From NCBI GenBank assembly GCA_007922305.1, contig ML677365.1, forward strand, positions 16,908,281-16,972,280: a DNA stretch of 64,000 nt. Reading direction: 5' to 3'. Position numbers and translations under genes: made by a program. The notes under the pieces are model-generated. The model worked only from the letters and a program-made list of their open reading frames with translations. It was not told the origin of the DNA and did no database searches. Shown here piece by piece: positions 1-11,777 of the stretch (position 1 is the first letter of the stretch; the number at the start of each line of letters is the position of its first letter). The stretch comes from Dermatemys mawii (lineage: Eukaryota > Chordata > Testudines > Dermatemydidae).

Positions 1-2040
1 TGGTAGGCTTTGTGAATTATGCTAGAGGGACTCTATTCGACTTAACTAAAAAAAAATAAAAATGACTATTTCATTTGTTTCTTAGGTCTCCTGTGCCACT
101 TTCTGTGATTTTACAAGCATGTTCCTGTTTTTATGGTGGTATTCTTCCCACATTATAGATCCAAACAAATCAGAAAGTTATATAGTGAAACAATGAAACT
201 GATTATGAGAAAACACAGTCAAGTGGCCAAAGCAAACAATGAATAAGAGAGAAAAGAATGATCATCTTAAGTGTTACTTGCAGCAATAATAGGTAAGAAT
301 TTTTTCAGGCAGAAAAGAAATTTTCAAGATGCTGTTTCTTGGTAGGAACGGACAAGCTTGCTAGCTGATATATTTTATTATTAAAAGGAATACACATTTT
401 ACTGCAGTGAATTAAACCAGTATGTAAATTAGTCTCAATACACCCTAAAATATATTTACTCACTCTTAAATGGTATCTTACTAAGCGGGACACTATCTAG
501 CCAGTCCTCTTTCCTTGATAAGGAAGCTATTTAATTTGAGGTTCCAAAACACTAGGGTTAACACAGGGGCCTTTACTCACCACTGTAAGCACTCATTCTC
601 TGGAATAGTTCCACTGAAGCAATCCAATGGGACTCCGTTCATGAGTAAGTGCTCCCCTACACCTGTAAGAGCCTCTCAAAAAACAGATATTTACTCAATT
701 TAAAGTGAGAATTGATGGTTGGGCAACAGCCTAAAACCTGGGGTTTTGTCAAGGAGATATGAAAGCAACATTTTCAGTAAAAGATTTAACAGCTTACAAT
801 TTGGAGCTTTGCCATGATAATGATATTTTATCCATTAATTCCTTCCAGGCTAGTGTACCACTCACCTGACTTATCTTAAATATTTTAAAAAGACATATTG
901 TTCTACAAAAAAGCACGTACTAGATTAGAACATGAAAAGGCTTTCTCCGAGAACTATGAAATTTCATATACTGGGCTGAATTCTCTCCTTGTATCAACAA
1001 TGCAACTCTGCTGAAGTCACTGAGATTTGCATGGATGTAACTGAGCAGAGAAATATGGCTCACTTCCCTTAGTAGAGTATTGCCATCCCATAGGCAGAAT
1101 GAAAAGGAAAGATTTTGTTTGGATCCCAGTAGAGAAATATTTTTCACATACATTATTTGCCTTGTGCTGCTCAATTTTTGCACCCTGTTGGGCATGGCAA
1201 CCGCAGGTTTCTCCTGAGTTGTGCTGCCATTCTTCTAACAAGCCTATCTATTGAATGGCTAATATCCTCAGGACATTTAGCTCAGGGTAATAAGGTGAAG
1301 TGTGTTTCTGCATGAGAATGGGTCTATACCTCTGGGTGATTCTTGCTACTTCCTTGCTTGTTGATACAATCACACATATGAAGCAATGTCTGATCAGTAC
1401 AGGTTTGCAGGAAGTAATTTTTTATTGTTAGAGTACCTATATCTCCAGCTGTTTGGCATGCTCTATTCTCTAAATTTTCTTTGGGTCAGTTTGTTCCTGA
1501 GTGTTTCCACTGGTGAATTGGCAGACTCTCTTCAAGTAAAACAGCAATCAATATGACAATACTGTCTTCATGCCACTTTCACCTATGAAGCAGAAGTGTG
1601 TGTCGTTCTTCCTTCCCCCCTGCCCCAGAAAAAGAAAAGTGCCCTACATTTCAGAACAGCTATACAGGAGACGAGACTAAACTAATATTTGCACTTGAGG
1701 GGAAAGGATTCCATAGGCGTATGTGACTGATTACACAGAACTGAAAAAACCAAATCTCCTCTCAAACATTTTCATTTCGCCCTAGATTAATAAAGCTTGA
1801 GCCTCCTGCTAGTCCAGATTCAAAATAAGATCTGCAATGAAATTCTGTAATATTCACAAGAGTCTGACAGTGCCCTTGTCTCACTCAGCCAAAAAGAAAA
1901 GCAACACCCCACCCCACCTTCCACCATCTACATGGCTGGCCTACCCAGATCTTGGGTCCCGTTATAGTTCAGAGGCTGCCCCGCTCTGCAAATATTCCCT
2001 CAGTGAGCAAGTAGGCTAAGAATGGATGGAGTCTTGGGTC
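1..2040. other. Non-coding stretch, no gene seen
   Basis: AT-rich single-copy-looking DNA. The open frames here are short (under 95 codons), show no recognisable domain and have no convincing splice context. I see no RNA gene and no clear mobile element. If the minus-strand first exon near 28.6 kb is real, this would lie in its first intron; that is inference. Confidence 0.6.
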
Positions 2041-2048
2041 AATTTCCA

Positions 2049-2375
2049 ATCATAGATTAAGGTTGGAAGAGACCTCAGGAAGTCATCTAGTCCAACCTCC
2101 TGCTCAAAGCAGGGCCAATTCCAACTAAATCATCCCCGCCAGGGCTTTGTCAAGCCGGGTCTTAAAACCTCTAAGGATGGAGATTCCACCATCTCCCTAA
2201 GTAACCCATTCAGGTGCTTCACCGCCCTCCTAGTGAAATAGTTTTCCTAATATCCAACCTAGACCTCCCTCACTGCCACTTGAGACCATTGCTCCTGGTT
2301 CTTTCATCTGCCACCAATGAGAACAACCTAGCTCGATTCTCTTTGGAATCCCCCTTCAGGTAGCTGAATGTCTGG
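2049..2375 (-). mobile_element. CR1-type LINE, 3' end fragment
   Basis: The plus strand reads as the reverse complement of a CR1 3' terminus. It starts with the ATCATAGATT end motif, followed by the GGTTGGAAGAGACCTC and CATCTAGTCCAACCTCCTGC blocks that I know from sauropsid CR1 3' regions. The match continues through the CACCCTCCTAGTGAAA-like segment to about 2370. The copy is strongly 5'-truncated, as is usual for this family, and holds only the tail of the reverse-transcriptase frame plus 3' UTR, with no intact coding. Family recognition is from memory; boundaries are approximate. Confidence 0.85.
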
Positions 2376-2456
2376 CTGGAGTAACTACCTAGATGTGAGA
2401 TGGGGAAAAGGCAAAATGCACCCATCTAAAGAGCAACAGTAACTCTCTTCCCAGAA

Positions 2457-2558
2457 TCAGAGGGGTAGCCGTGTTAGTCTGGAATTGCAGAAGTGACAAA
2501 GAGTCCTGTGGCACCTTAAAGACTAACTAGTTAGTTTTTAAGGTGCCACAGGACTCTG
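2457..2558. mobile_element. Short fold-back Penelope-like (PLE) end insertion
   Basis: A 102-bp insertion that starts with the PLE leader CAGAGGGGTAGCCGTG. It then carries the block AGAGTCCTGTGGCACC, which returns in reverse complement about 40 bases later. The two arms meet directly at ACTAACT/AGTTAGT (about 2528/2529), so the copy is a nearly spacer-free hairpin. It is flanked by TCTCTTCCCAGAA (2444-2456) and TCTCTTCTCAGAA (2559-2571), a 13-bp duplication with one mismatch. Leader and arms match the left end of the long PLE at 41479-44609. The arms are too short to include the ribozyme-like segment of the longer copies. Confidence 0.8.
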
Positions 2559-2571
2559 TCTCTTCTCAGAA

Positions 2572-3577
2572 ATTGCACTATAAAAAACCAAACAAAAAAA
2601 TAACCCAAAACCCAATATGCAACTATTTTACATCTGAGTTCCAATTCATCTTCACGTTTTGTATACCCTAAATCAATTATTCAGATGAATCCATTTAAAA
2701 AAAACAGACATTTTCACTGTTGTCTTTTGTTATTTAACAATTTTCCTTTGCTATAATCAAGCTTTATGTTCACTTTGTTGAACACTCTACTAACAGGTAC
2801 GTTTCATGTACATGAAATAGGCATTGGATCCAGTACTGACTCCTTCAAATCTAGAAACATCAATGTGTACCCAATAGGGCTAAAAAGCAAGTGCTCAATA
2901 TACCATCAGAGCACTTGCAATAGGGAAGGACTTACACAATGATAGCCGTATGCTATGAATGTGGATTAACAAGAGCATGCTTTCCATTTTGTTTATGGCT
3001 CTGAATACCAGTCCACTGCATACTCCAAAGCCACCATTACAATATACTATATGCTGTGAATGCATGTTAACTACAGTATGAATTATGCATTTTCTACTTT
3101 TATTGTGTTCAGATGGTCATGTGCAGTTGAAGACGTAAGCCCTGGTGTAATCTCTCAGAGCAAAAAAGACTTAAAATAAATGCAAGCCTCAGGGTGAGAG
3201 GAATGAATTGTAATAGGTAGCCGATTTTAAACAGGTGGTTTGGTTTAACTATTAACTTTTGCTGTACACAGTGCCTCATTCTAAGGATAAACAAAACTAC
3301 ATATTGATACAGGTTATAAAACAAATAAAATTTGGATGGTGAAAAGTAGTGAAAACTAAGTAAATTATAACTACATTATTCAAAATTATTTGTAATTATC
3401 AAAGTTTAATAAATATACAATAGTCACCACAAAAAACACAACACCTACAAAACAATTGTTTCGGAGACAGAAGAGGGAAATAATTGCAATATCTAAAAGA
3501 TGACTATGCTGCAAGTGTTGACTTTTTGAAAAATGGTGACCATTATATAATAAGCACTTTAGTCACTGCATGTAATT
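2572..3577. other. Non-coding stretch, no gene seen
   Basis: AT-rich DNA with A runs and no domain-bearing frame. The 71-codon minus frame around 3109-3324 has no recognisable motif. I see nothing else to annotate. Confidence 0.55.
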
Positions 3578-3585
3578 GACTAGAA

Positions 3586-3921
3586 CAGTGGTGCTCAAAC
3601 TGTGGGTCAGGATCCCAAAGTGGGTTGCAACCCTGTTTTAAATGGGGTTGAGAGGGCTGTCAGACTTGCTGGGGCCCAGGGCCAATGCCCAACCCCCATT
3701 GCCCAGGACCAAAGTTGAAGCCAGAGGGCTTCAGCCCTGGGTAGCATGGATCAGGTTACAGCTTCCCCGCCCCCCGGTACTGAAGCCCTTGGGCTTTGGA
3801 TTTGGCCCCCTACTCCCATCCGGTGCAGTGGGGCTCAGGCTTTAATCCCCTCTCCTGGGGTCGCATAGTAATTTTTGTTTTCAGAAGGGGGTCGCCATAC
3901 AATGAAGTTTGAGAACCCCTG
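3586..3921. mobile_element. Non-autonomous hAT-type element (336 bp)
   Basis: Terminal inverted repeats CAGTGGTGCTCAAACT at the left and AGTTTGAGAACCCCTG at the right enclose 336 bp. The flanks GACTAGAA (3578-3585) and GACTAAAA (3922-3929) form an 8-bp target duplication with one mismatch, as expected for hAT. The interior holds a CCAGGGCCAATG-like G/C-rich block and no transposase. It is a MITE-like copy that would need a transposase in trans. The 67-codon plus frame inside it is fortuitous. Confidence 0.88.
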
Positions 3922-3929
3922 GACTAAAA

Positions 3930-6305
3930 GAATCTTTAAGTAACAGCTATAAAGATCAAACTGATGTATACTGTGTAATTTAATGGGATTTGCAGAGATG
4001 AAGGGAACCCAAGTTGAATTTCCAGTAGCTGAACACTACATCTTGCACGACTCTCTAGTTTTTTTCCCCTTGAGTACATAACAGTTGTTACTTAGCTATT
4101 TTAAAGAGTGGGTTGAGGTGAGCAAACTTTGAGATAAAGATTTCATTAGACCAAGTTATTATCCATACCCTCACATACAGGGAGTACGAGAGAGGGATTG
4201 AGCAGCCTTAAATCCCAGTTACTTGCTCTTACACTTCAGGAATGCGATGGAAGCTGCAGGAGCTCAGCTTCAGGATCAGGCTCAGCACAGGAAGTCCCTG
4301 ACCTGCTAAAAGTGTTTAAAAGGATTCTTCTTTGCATTTTAAATGTGAACTCCAAACAATCTGGTTTCATTTTGAAGGGAAATTTATGTTCAAGAAATCC
4401 CGTCTCATGCAATCATCCAAGTTACCAGCAAACATTTGCCTTAAATAAATGAGTGAATAAATAAATAAAACCACACTCTTTAAAAAGCCAGAATAATTGT
4501 AATTGTAACCTTGGGAATAGGCACGCTTCAGACAAGGGGTTCTACTCTTCTCCCTCCCCCACAATCCTCACACCCCAAAAAAGTATTCTAGGGTAAAACA
4601 CATCCATAAGCAAATGCTTTACTAAATGAGACCATGCTTTGCATAAGGTGTTTTTTTTCTCCTTTACGTTTGTTTCACTGGAAACTACAAAAACAAAGTA
4701 GTTTGGTCTACAGCCACTTGCTTCATTCTGCATCCAGAAAACAATAAAAAAGCAAGATAAAGTTTTATGTATGTGGGTCCTTGCATCTTTCAGTCTTGGG
4801 GGAAAGTCTCTCTTGGAAACCATATAATATTTAGTAAGCATTAAGACAACTGAAGCCATCAAAAATATCACCACTAGCTTAGATAACACTAATATTAAAA
4901 TGCTACATATCACTGGCATATTTTAAGTAGTTCTCACCAGTTTCTTTCTTGTGCTTTTATTAGATAACCGTACATTTTGATAGGAAAGATAAGATTACAT
5001 TCATATGTGTGTGTCACTGAAGTAAACAACGTATATTTTAAAAAACGTCTGCAGACCTTTATCTACTAATGAAGTGACAGCTTACAAAATAAAAGGAGAA
5101 CTCAGGAAAGATCTTTCTTAAACCTCTATTAAGATCTCTCCCCTGGGTTCTCCTTTTATCAGTGACATCACATTGGCAGATACTACCAGTAGGTGTTGTA
5201 TCATTGCTCAAGGAGACTATAAACAGAAGTCTAGTTATCTGTTTTACCTACTTTCAGGCATGTTTCCCAAGGATTATATCTGATTGTCAGAGTTTTGAAC
5301 TCATTGAATCAGCTTCCTAGACAATCTTATTTTTTTAAGCTCCCACAGCTACAATTTCTATTTGCAGCTGTATCACTCCAAAATTACATTATGATCAATT
5401 GAACTAATCACCTTTTATGTTGTCAGGTAAAGTAAACATTAAGTCTCTCTCATGAAAAAAAGATAAATGACCACGGTCTGTATGGGGACTTGCTGAGCCT
5501 TCAGGTCATCCTGAAAATGCAATCTGTATGACCAATAAACCCATCCCACTGAGATTAGGTTTAACTAACAATACGAATATCCAGCTTGCATTACTATCAA
5601 ATTTTCTTTAACTTAACGGAATCAATTTCTGAAGAAATACAATTTTTTACAGTTTTAAAAAAGCTTATAAACAATTCTGAATGTTTAGACCTAAAGCAGA
5701 TCTTTTTTTAATGAAAAGTTGTTCAGAAATCCAGTTTTAAGCCATATTTCTGTAGCTTACACATCCATGCATTTGAAATCTGGGGAAGCAATTATTTCAT
5801 CGGTTCCATGGATGATCCATTTCAATCCTCACTGTGAACCAACTGAATTTACATCTGCTAAGAGGATTTATCCCTGAAGAGAGCTACACAGCCTCTGTCT
5901 GCCGGGAAAATACTAGGATACCAACGCCTCCATCCAAACTCATAGTGATAAGCAGGGAAAAGGAGAAATTCCAAACTCAGGCAAAAAGCAGCAGGTGGGA
6001 AGTATTTTCCATTTATGTAAAACTATGCAGGAAGATTCTTTCCTAACTGACGCTGCACCCAGAAGAATCTCATTTACTGTGTTATCAAATACTGATAGTA
6101 AATATTTACTATAATAAAGCATTTAGAATGGATAGCCCAAACTATGTCCAAGTCCCTGAAATTGTTAATTATCTCACTGAAAAATTCACAAGTGTATAAA
6201 AATAACCATCATCTTAGGTTCATAGTAAGCTCAAGCATATAAAGTATACTTCCTGCATGGACAAGAAGCAATTAATCCCTGTCTGTTTATAACAAGAAAT
6301 ACACA
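3930..6305. other. Non-coding stretch, no gene seen
   Basis: No supported gene. The longest frame, 125 codons on the minus strand (4542-4919), is rich in hydrophobic residues but shows no domain, no start context and no flanking splice signals, so I treat it as chance. No repeat family is recognised in this stretch. Confidence 0.55.
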
Positions 6306-6309
6306 GTGG

Positions 6310-6395
6310 ATGAGATAATATTTTTTATTGGACCAAGATATTACCTCATCCACTTTATCTCTCTAATATCCTGAGACAAACACAGCTACATCACC
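6310..6395. mobile_element. Short fold-back PLE-like end (second family)
   Basis: GTGGATGAGATAATAT (from 6307) is answered by GATATTACCTCATCCAC around 6338-6354, with the stretch TTTTATTGGACCAA in between. After the right arm comes a tail, CCTGAGACAAACACAGCTAC, like the leader of other PLE ends (compare GATACAGACTAACACG at 26557). I recognise this as a second PLE-like end family with the same fold-back layout as the copies at 2.46, 24.0 and 26.4 kb. I could not find a target duplication. It may be unrelated to the long PLE except in layout. Confidence 0.5.
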
Positions 6396-6594
6396 ACTCT
6401 CATTTCCGTCTCTTATTATAAAAGTATATTATGCAGAAATATATTAATTGTGGACCTACAATTTGGGCATTTTTATGCCAGTCAGATTTGCTAAATGCTA
6501 TAACTTTGCTTTCCCTGACGTAATGATCCAGCACAACCTGTTGCCCTATTCCTCACACCGAAAATAAGTAGTTCTCTCCTACTATCACATAACT

Positions 6595-7157
6595 CACGGG
6601 TGGGCAAACTACAGCCCACAGGCCGCATCTGGCCTGCCAGCTGCTTTAAGCTGGCCGAGCTCACCCTGGGAGCAGAGTCTGGGTCTTGCCCTACTCCGGC
6701 ACTCCAGACAGGGAGCAGGGTCACGGGGCCGCTGCACACAGCTCCCAGGAGCCATAGCATGGGCCCCTTCCAGTGCTCCAATGGGAGTTGCAGAGGTGGT
6801 GCCTGCGGACAGGGCAGCGTGCAGAGCCGCCTGGCTGCGCTTCCACATAGGAGCCAGAAAAGGGATGTGCTGCTGCTTCGGGGAACTGCGTGAAGTAAGC
6901 GCTGCATGAAGCCTGCACCTCTGAGCCTCTCCCCATGCCCCAACCCCACTCCTGCCCTCCAAACCCCTTGGTTCTAGCTCAGAGCCCCTTCCTACACCCC
7001 AAACTCCTCATTCCCAGCTCCACCCCAGAGGTCTCACTCCCACCTAGAGCCCTCACTCTTTCCCAAACCCAACCCCAATTTTGTGAGCATTCATGACCCG
7101 TCATACAATTTTTATTCCCAAATGTGGCACTCGGGCCAAAAAGTTTGGCTACCCCAT
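6595..7157. mobile_element. Non-autonomous hAT-type element (563 bp)
   Basis: The left end CACGGGTGGGCAAACT and the right end AGTTTGGCTACCCCAT are degenerate inverted repeats. The 8-bp duplication ACATAACT is exact on both sides (6587-6594 and 7158-7165). The interior is G/C-rich, lacks transposase coding and contains GTAAGCG at 6895-6901. Opposing open frames of 97-152 codons over 6491-6962 are by-products of the high GC and should not be called genes. The same end family occurs at 20215-21070. Confidence 0.88.
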
Positions 7158-7165
7158 ACATAACT

Positions 7166-8523
7166 GATGCATGTAGTTTCTGATTTGAATATGTCCTCAA
7201 TTTGGTTGTGTGACTTGAATGCCATATCTTGTATATGCTTACATAAAATCCAGTATTAACTCTGCACCCATCTTTCACAGTAGTGCTGTTGACCCTACAG
7301 TTAAACCTTAGTTACAGCTTCCATTATAAAGCTATTTTTCTAGGATTTGGATGGCTCAGGGGACTGGTAATTTGATATGAATCAATTCAACTCTAGGTTA
7401 CTCATCTGAATTAGCTCAGGTCACCACTTCCACTTGCTTTACAGGGTCTTGTATGAAGCTCAGGTCTTGGTCCAATTCGTAATCATAATCACAGAAAAAA
7501 ACAACATGATCATAAGTTATACCAGCCCACAAATACTGGAAAAAATGGATCAAAATTTAGTGTTATGACAAGATCTCTTACCTTAGGTCAAGCTACTAGC
7601 CCTAATCTACTGCTCTACCCACTTCCAAGGCCTGCTGCCCACATGGTAAATCCTCACTTTTGCCTAGTTCTCTCTTCTTCCCCTCTTGCCCAACACCACC
7701 CACATTTCTTACTGTTATCCTCGATTTCCGTATACTACTAGCACTTAACAGTAGCACGGTCTTCTAGCACCATATGGCAGAGTTTAACTAGCGTTTTCCT
7801 CTGACTGGATTTGGGAGAAGAGAGGTTTAAAATGCTTGATCGGTCTGGTGTACACCCACATGTCACAAGTGTTCAATCGAATATGAACTCTGCAATTGTT
7901 ACAGTTATTGGCAGCCTCAGAAGAGAGGCCAAGGATAGAAAAGACACGGACACTGAACTGCCCCTCTCAGCCCTGGAAGTGGTTCCATTAGAACAATGCT
8001 GGGTTCCATTGACAGAGCTGCGCTAACTTGTACTGTTGCTCTGTGTTGTGGACAAAATGTGTTTCAGTTTCCAGGGTGATAGAACTGAAATGTATTTTAA
8101 TTTTTTATTTTGTATTTTATAGTTGCCAAACACCCCATAAAAAAGCAGTCATAGGGAAATGGGTCAGCGTGACATCTGTGATCTATCAGAGACCTATGGG
8201 ATCATAAACACACTAAGGACAGACCAATGGTTGTTTTCAGCATTAGGCTCCTTACCAAAATACATATTTACTTGTTAGACCATGACGCCACCAAGAGAGA
8301 CATTCCGTTCTTTCGGGAAATACCACCCGTTTTACAACTTTCCCCAAAAGTATTTCCTTTTACTTATTGTGGATTTTTTCCAAACTGTCCGTATAATAAG
8401 CATGATATGAACATCAAACATACAAAGAGTTTCACAGTAAACCACCATAACAGTTTCTCAATCACAGCATTCTTTCCCTAAGCTTCCAAATATTACTTTA
8501 TATACATAAATATCCTTTTATTT

Positions 8524-8528
<5 letters not shown>
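7166..8528. other. Non-coding stretch, no gene seen
   Basis: Mixed-composition DNA with only short frames (71 and 84 codons) that lack motifs. I see no repeat family or RNA gene. Confidence 0.55.

Positions 8529-8554
<26 letters not shown>
8529..8554. repeat. (TA)n microsatellite
   Basis: About twelve uninterrupted TA units. Simple repeat, likely length-polymorphic. Confidence 0.95.
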
Positions 8555-9970
8555 ATGCTTCCCCATTGGAACTGGAAGAAAAAGTGTCCCTCCACCTCAA
8601 GAAAAAATAAAAAGTTAATTCTAGAGCATTTATAATGAGACAAGGCACCCTGTTCATTTTTAGTTCAGACTCAACAAAAACAGTATCATCTACTAAATAT
8701 TTAGCATTCAGACTCTTCTGCTACTGCCAGTTCCTAAAAACTAACAAAAAAATTCCATAGGAAAGAAAAATATTTTTATTTAACTCCTCTCCCCTTCATT
8801 TCTCTTGTGTTTGTTTCTTCCTCCCTTGGAAAAAATTAACACCTCCCCAAAAGCCAGCCTTGCAATTGGATGATTTAATCAAATGGTCAGTAAACAAAGT
8901 TTTCAACGGCAGCAATGTACTGTACTCACACTGTATTAATAGTGATTAAAATACTTCACCATACATTCCCAGAAAAGCTTGAGATAAATATTTCCTGCTA
9001 TAAAAGTGTAGATGCTGCTTTCATTGGCTGCCTAATAATCTTCAGAGAATGTTTGTTGCTGGCCCATCTGACTTCTCCAGACTTCAGCAGAGCAGAACAC
9101 CTTAGATACAAAAGCTCCATTTCAGATGTTGCAACCGCTACAATACTATAGCTCCAGAAACAGCTTCCTTGCTTTCATAATAGCATATCTTCTAATCTAG
9201 TGTCTCAACCGTTCTGTCTCAGGTGCTATGCAAAAGGCTAAGCTGGATGTTTATGACAACAACTACATGTCTGAAAGCCAGAGAACTTGGAGTTCATAGT
9301 CTATTAAGACCTTGACTCTGAACCGGTACCCCTGCACTCGCTCTGCCTAATAGGAACAACATTTCTCAATTAGGAAGTAGCTCTTTGGGAATATTTCACA
9401 TTCTTGATCAGAAATAAAATGAGATGTCATGTGCTCTTCCATGAATTGACTGGAGAAGGGTCTGTGGCCAATATAAGGCAAGGATGTGAAGTCACTATTG
9501 GAAATACAGATGGAGTATGGTAGTCAGGAGGATAAAAGGGTCAGAGTTAAGGCTCTGACGAAAAATATGAACCTCAGATTTTTCCTGGTTTGCAACATCT
9601 TTTATTAACTAAACCATTCCATTATTTTAAACTAATGTATTTTAAACAATATATTAACTATATAGTTTGTCTAGAATTCCTTCTTTCTGAAAGTATTTCA
9701 AACATATTGATGCATGATAATAAAATGTCTTCATTTAAACTTATTACTACAAGCTTCTTGCTCCGGCAAGTTTGACTGGCAAAGCTTGTTAGGCTAGGAG
9801 CTGGAATGGTGCATGGGACGTGACAGGGAACAAATTACATCTTGTGCAGAGTTAGCTAGGAGTTGAGGAAGAAACAGTGACAGCTCTGAAAGAGTTAAAC
9901 TTGCTGAAAAGTGAATGGGAAGGTGGTGGTGGCTCACCTCCATTCCCTGGCTCTCAGACCTAAGTCCTTT
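8555..9970. other. Non-coding stretch, no gene seen
   Basis: AT-rich DNA. The 78-codon plus frame at 8915-9151 shows no domain or supporting context. Nothing else recognised. Confidence 0.55.
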
Positions 9971-10001
9971 ACACACACGCGCGCGCGCACACACACACAC
10001 A
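9971..10001. repeat. (CA)n/(CG)n alternating purine-pyrimidine tract
   Basis: ACACACAC, then CGCGCGCG, then CACACACA: about 30 bp of strict pyrimidine-purine alternation. The CG core is a Z-DNA-prone sequence type. The minus-strand frame across it encodes only a low-complexity start. Confidence 0.9.
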
Positions 10002-10461
10002 TGCTTTCCAGTTCGTCCGTCCTTCCTTTAATTTTCTCTGCTGCTCTTTGCCTACAATAGATTTTCCAAGAAGAACAGGAGGAAGATCTTCCTGTCTTTG
10101 AAGGAAATTGGAGTTCAGCTACTTGTGCTTGCTGTTGCAGTGAGCAGCTGGTGATCAGAAACAGAGTTTACGGCTGCACTTAGCTTTCTGCTCAACTATG
10201 GAGTTCCAACTGAAACTTGACAACAAACAGGTTTAGTTCCCAAGGACTTAAAGTCACAAGAGCAAAGTGTGGATTCATTTAACCATCATCGTTAAAGGGG
10301 TATTCCCTATTCAGTGATTTGTACAAAAATATATAAAGGCATACAGTACGCATTTAAAAATCTACTGCATGTAATGGGTATCATCGGCTCAGTCATGTAA
10401 ATATAGATTAAAGACCTATGGACCCTTGTATGATTGTTCCTCAAATAAGCGTCCTCTACAG

Positions 10462-10724
10462 CAGTGGTCGTCAAACTGGGGGGCGCGCGAGACCACTCCC
10501 AGGGATGCATGAGACCCCAGCGCCGCCACCGATCCTGCCCGGGAGACTGCCGAAATCCCGGGCAGGCTATTTTAGTACCACCGAAATGCCGCCGCGCAAA
10601 GTGGAAGCTTTCGCTTTCCGCGGCAGCATTTCGGCGGACATACCTCCGGGGCGGAGGGGGGGGGGCAGCGCGACTTCTTCCTTGGCGAGATGGGGCCACT
10701 GAGGAAAAAGTTTGAAGACCCCTG
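10462..10724. mobile_element. Non-autonomous hAT-type element (263 bp)
   Basis: Ends CAGTGGTCGTCAAACT and AGTTTGAAGACCCCTG are inverted repeats. The flanks CTCTACAG (10454-10461) and CTCTACAG (10725-10732) are an exact 8-bp duplication. The interior is GC-rich with an internal inverted pair, CCACCGAAATGCCGCC against GCGGCAGCATTTCGGCGG, so the copy can fold strongly. There is no transposase. The open frames on both strands here are GC artefacts. A sister copy sits at 21751-21988. Confidence 0.92.
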
Positions 10725-10732
10725 CTCTACAG

Positions 10733-11452
10733 CAGCATGTCAATCCTATCTTGGATTGCGCGTCCCACTTTTCACACTTGAATTCCAAGAGCGTCTCTTT
10801 TTAGACAGCTAAAGTAAGAGATGTCACTTAAGTGTAAGTGTCTGTGGGGGGTATGAGGGTTAATAAGTTGCTCATGATGCAGGGTGAGCATAAGCAAGCT
10901 CTCAGACAGCAGCTGCTGAGCTGAGGATAATCCTCCGAGAGCTACAGAACCCTTCTTCTTTCTACCCTAATGAAATTGCTTGGCAGCAAGCCTGCGTTGG
11001 TTGAACCGTATGTTCCAAACACATTACGCCAGTGACTGGCATGGAATTGACTTGAGAAAGATCCTGACTTTCTCTTTTTAGATTTGTTCTGTAGTGCACA
11101 TGCATGTTTATATAGGTTGTCCTGGTAGAGTAAGAGTCATTTTTTCCTTGCAGTATCCATGGAAAAAAAGATAACCAATGAAAAACTGAAGTAGTAAACT
11201 GCACTACCATGCTGCCAATATTGAAGCACTGTGTTTAAAATATTTGGCAGGGGCATTCTACATTTGCTTGGGCGGGGAGGGAGTGTTTTGTCTCCCTCCT
11301 TCCCCATCTTGCAATAGTAACTGTGATTACAATGCATTTACAATTAGGTTAGTGTCAAATGCTAGGCACTCTTAGGTTGCTATTTCTTGCTTTAATCAAT
11401 TTTTATTTACTTTGTGCCTTCTACCTTGAAATCACAGTTTATTGTTTTTATC
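10733..11452. other. Non-coding stretch, no gene seen
   Basis: No gene or repeat recognised. Small minus-strand frames (66-82 codons) carry no motif. Confidence 0.5.
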
Positions 11453-11460
11453 CTTTACAC

Positions 11461-11769
11461 CAGGGGTAGGCAACCTATGGCACATGTGCCAAAGGCGGCA
11501 CATAAGCTGATTTTCAGTGGCACTCACACTGCCCCAGGTCCTGGCCACCAGTCTGGGAGGCTCTTATTTTAATTTAATTTTAAATGAAACTTCTTAAACA
11601 TTAAAAACCTTATTTACTTTACATACAACAACAGTTTAGTTATATATTACAGACTTATAGAAAGAGACCTTCTAAAAATGTTAAAATGTATTACTGGCAC
11701 GCAAAGCCTTAAATTAGAGCGAACAAGAGAAGACTTGGCACTTCACTTCTGAAAGGTTGCCGACCCCTG
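11461..11769. mobile_element. Non-autonomous hAT-type element (309 bp)
   Basis: Left end CAGGGGTAGGCAACC, right end GGTTGCCGACCCCTG, and an exact 8-bp duplication CTTTACAC (11453-11460 and 11770-11777). The right half, from TTTTAATTTAATTTTAAATG onward, matches the last ~185 bp of the 1.27-kb element at 22604-23873. This short copy therefore looks like an internally deleted member of that family. No coding capacity. Confidence 0.92.
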
Positions 11770-11777
11770 CTTTACAC

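Noticed and set aside
4542..4919. 125-codon minus-strand frame with a hydrophobic start
   Set aside because: It could pass for a membrane segment, but has no domain, no supporting splice sites and no CpG or promoter context.
9971..10001. CRISPR-like or regulatory repeat
   Set aside because: It is a simple alternating dinucleotide tract. No spaced direct repeats of CRISPR type occur in the window.
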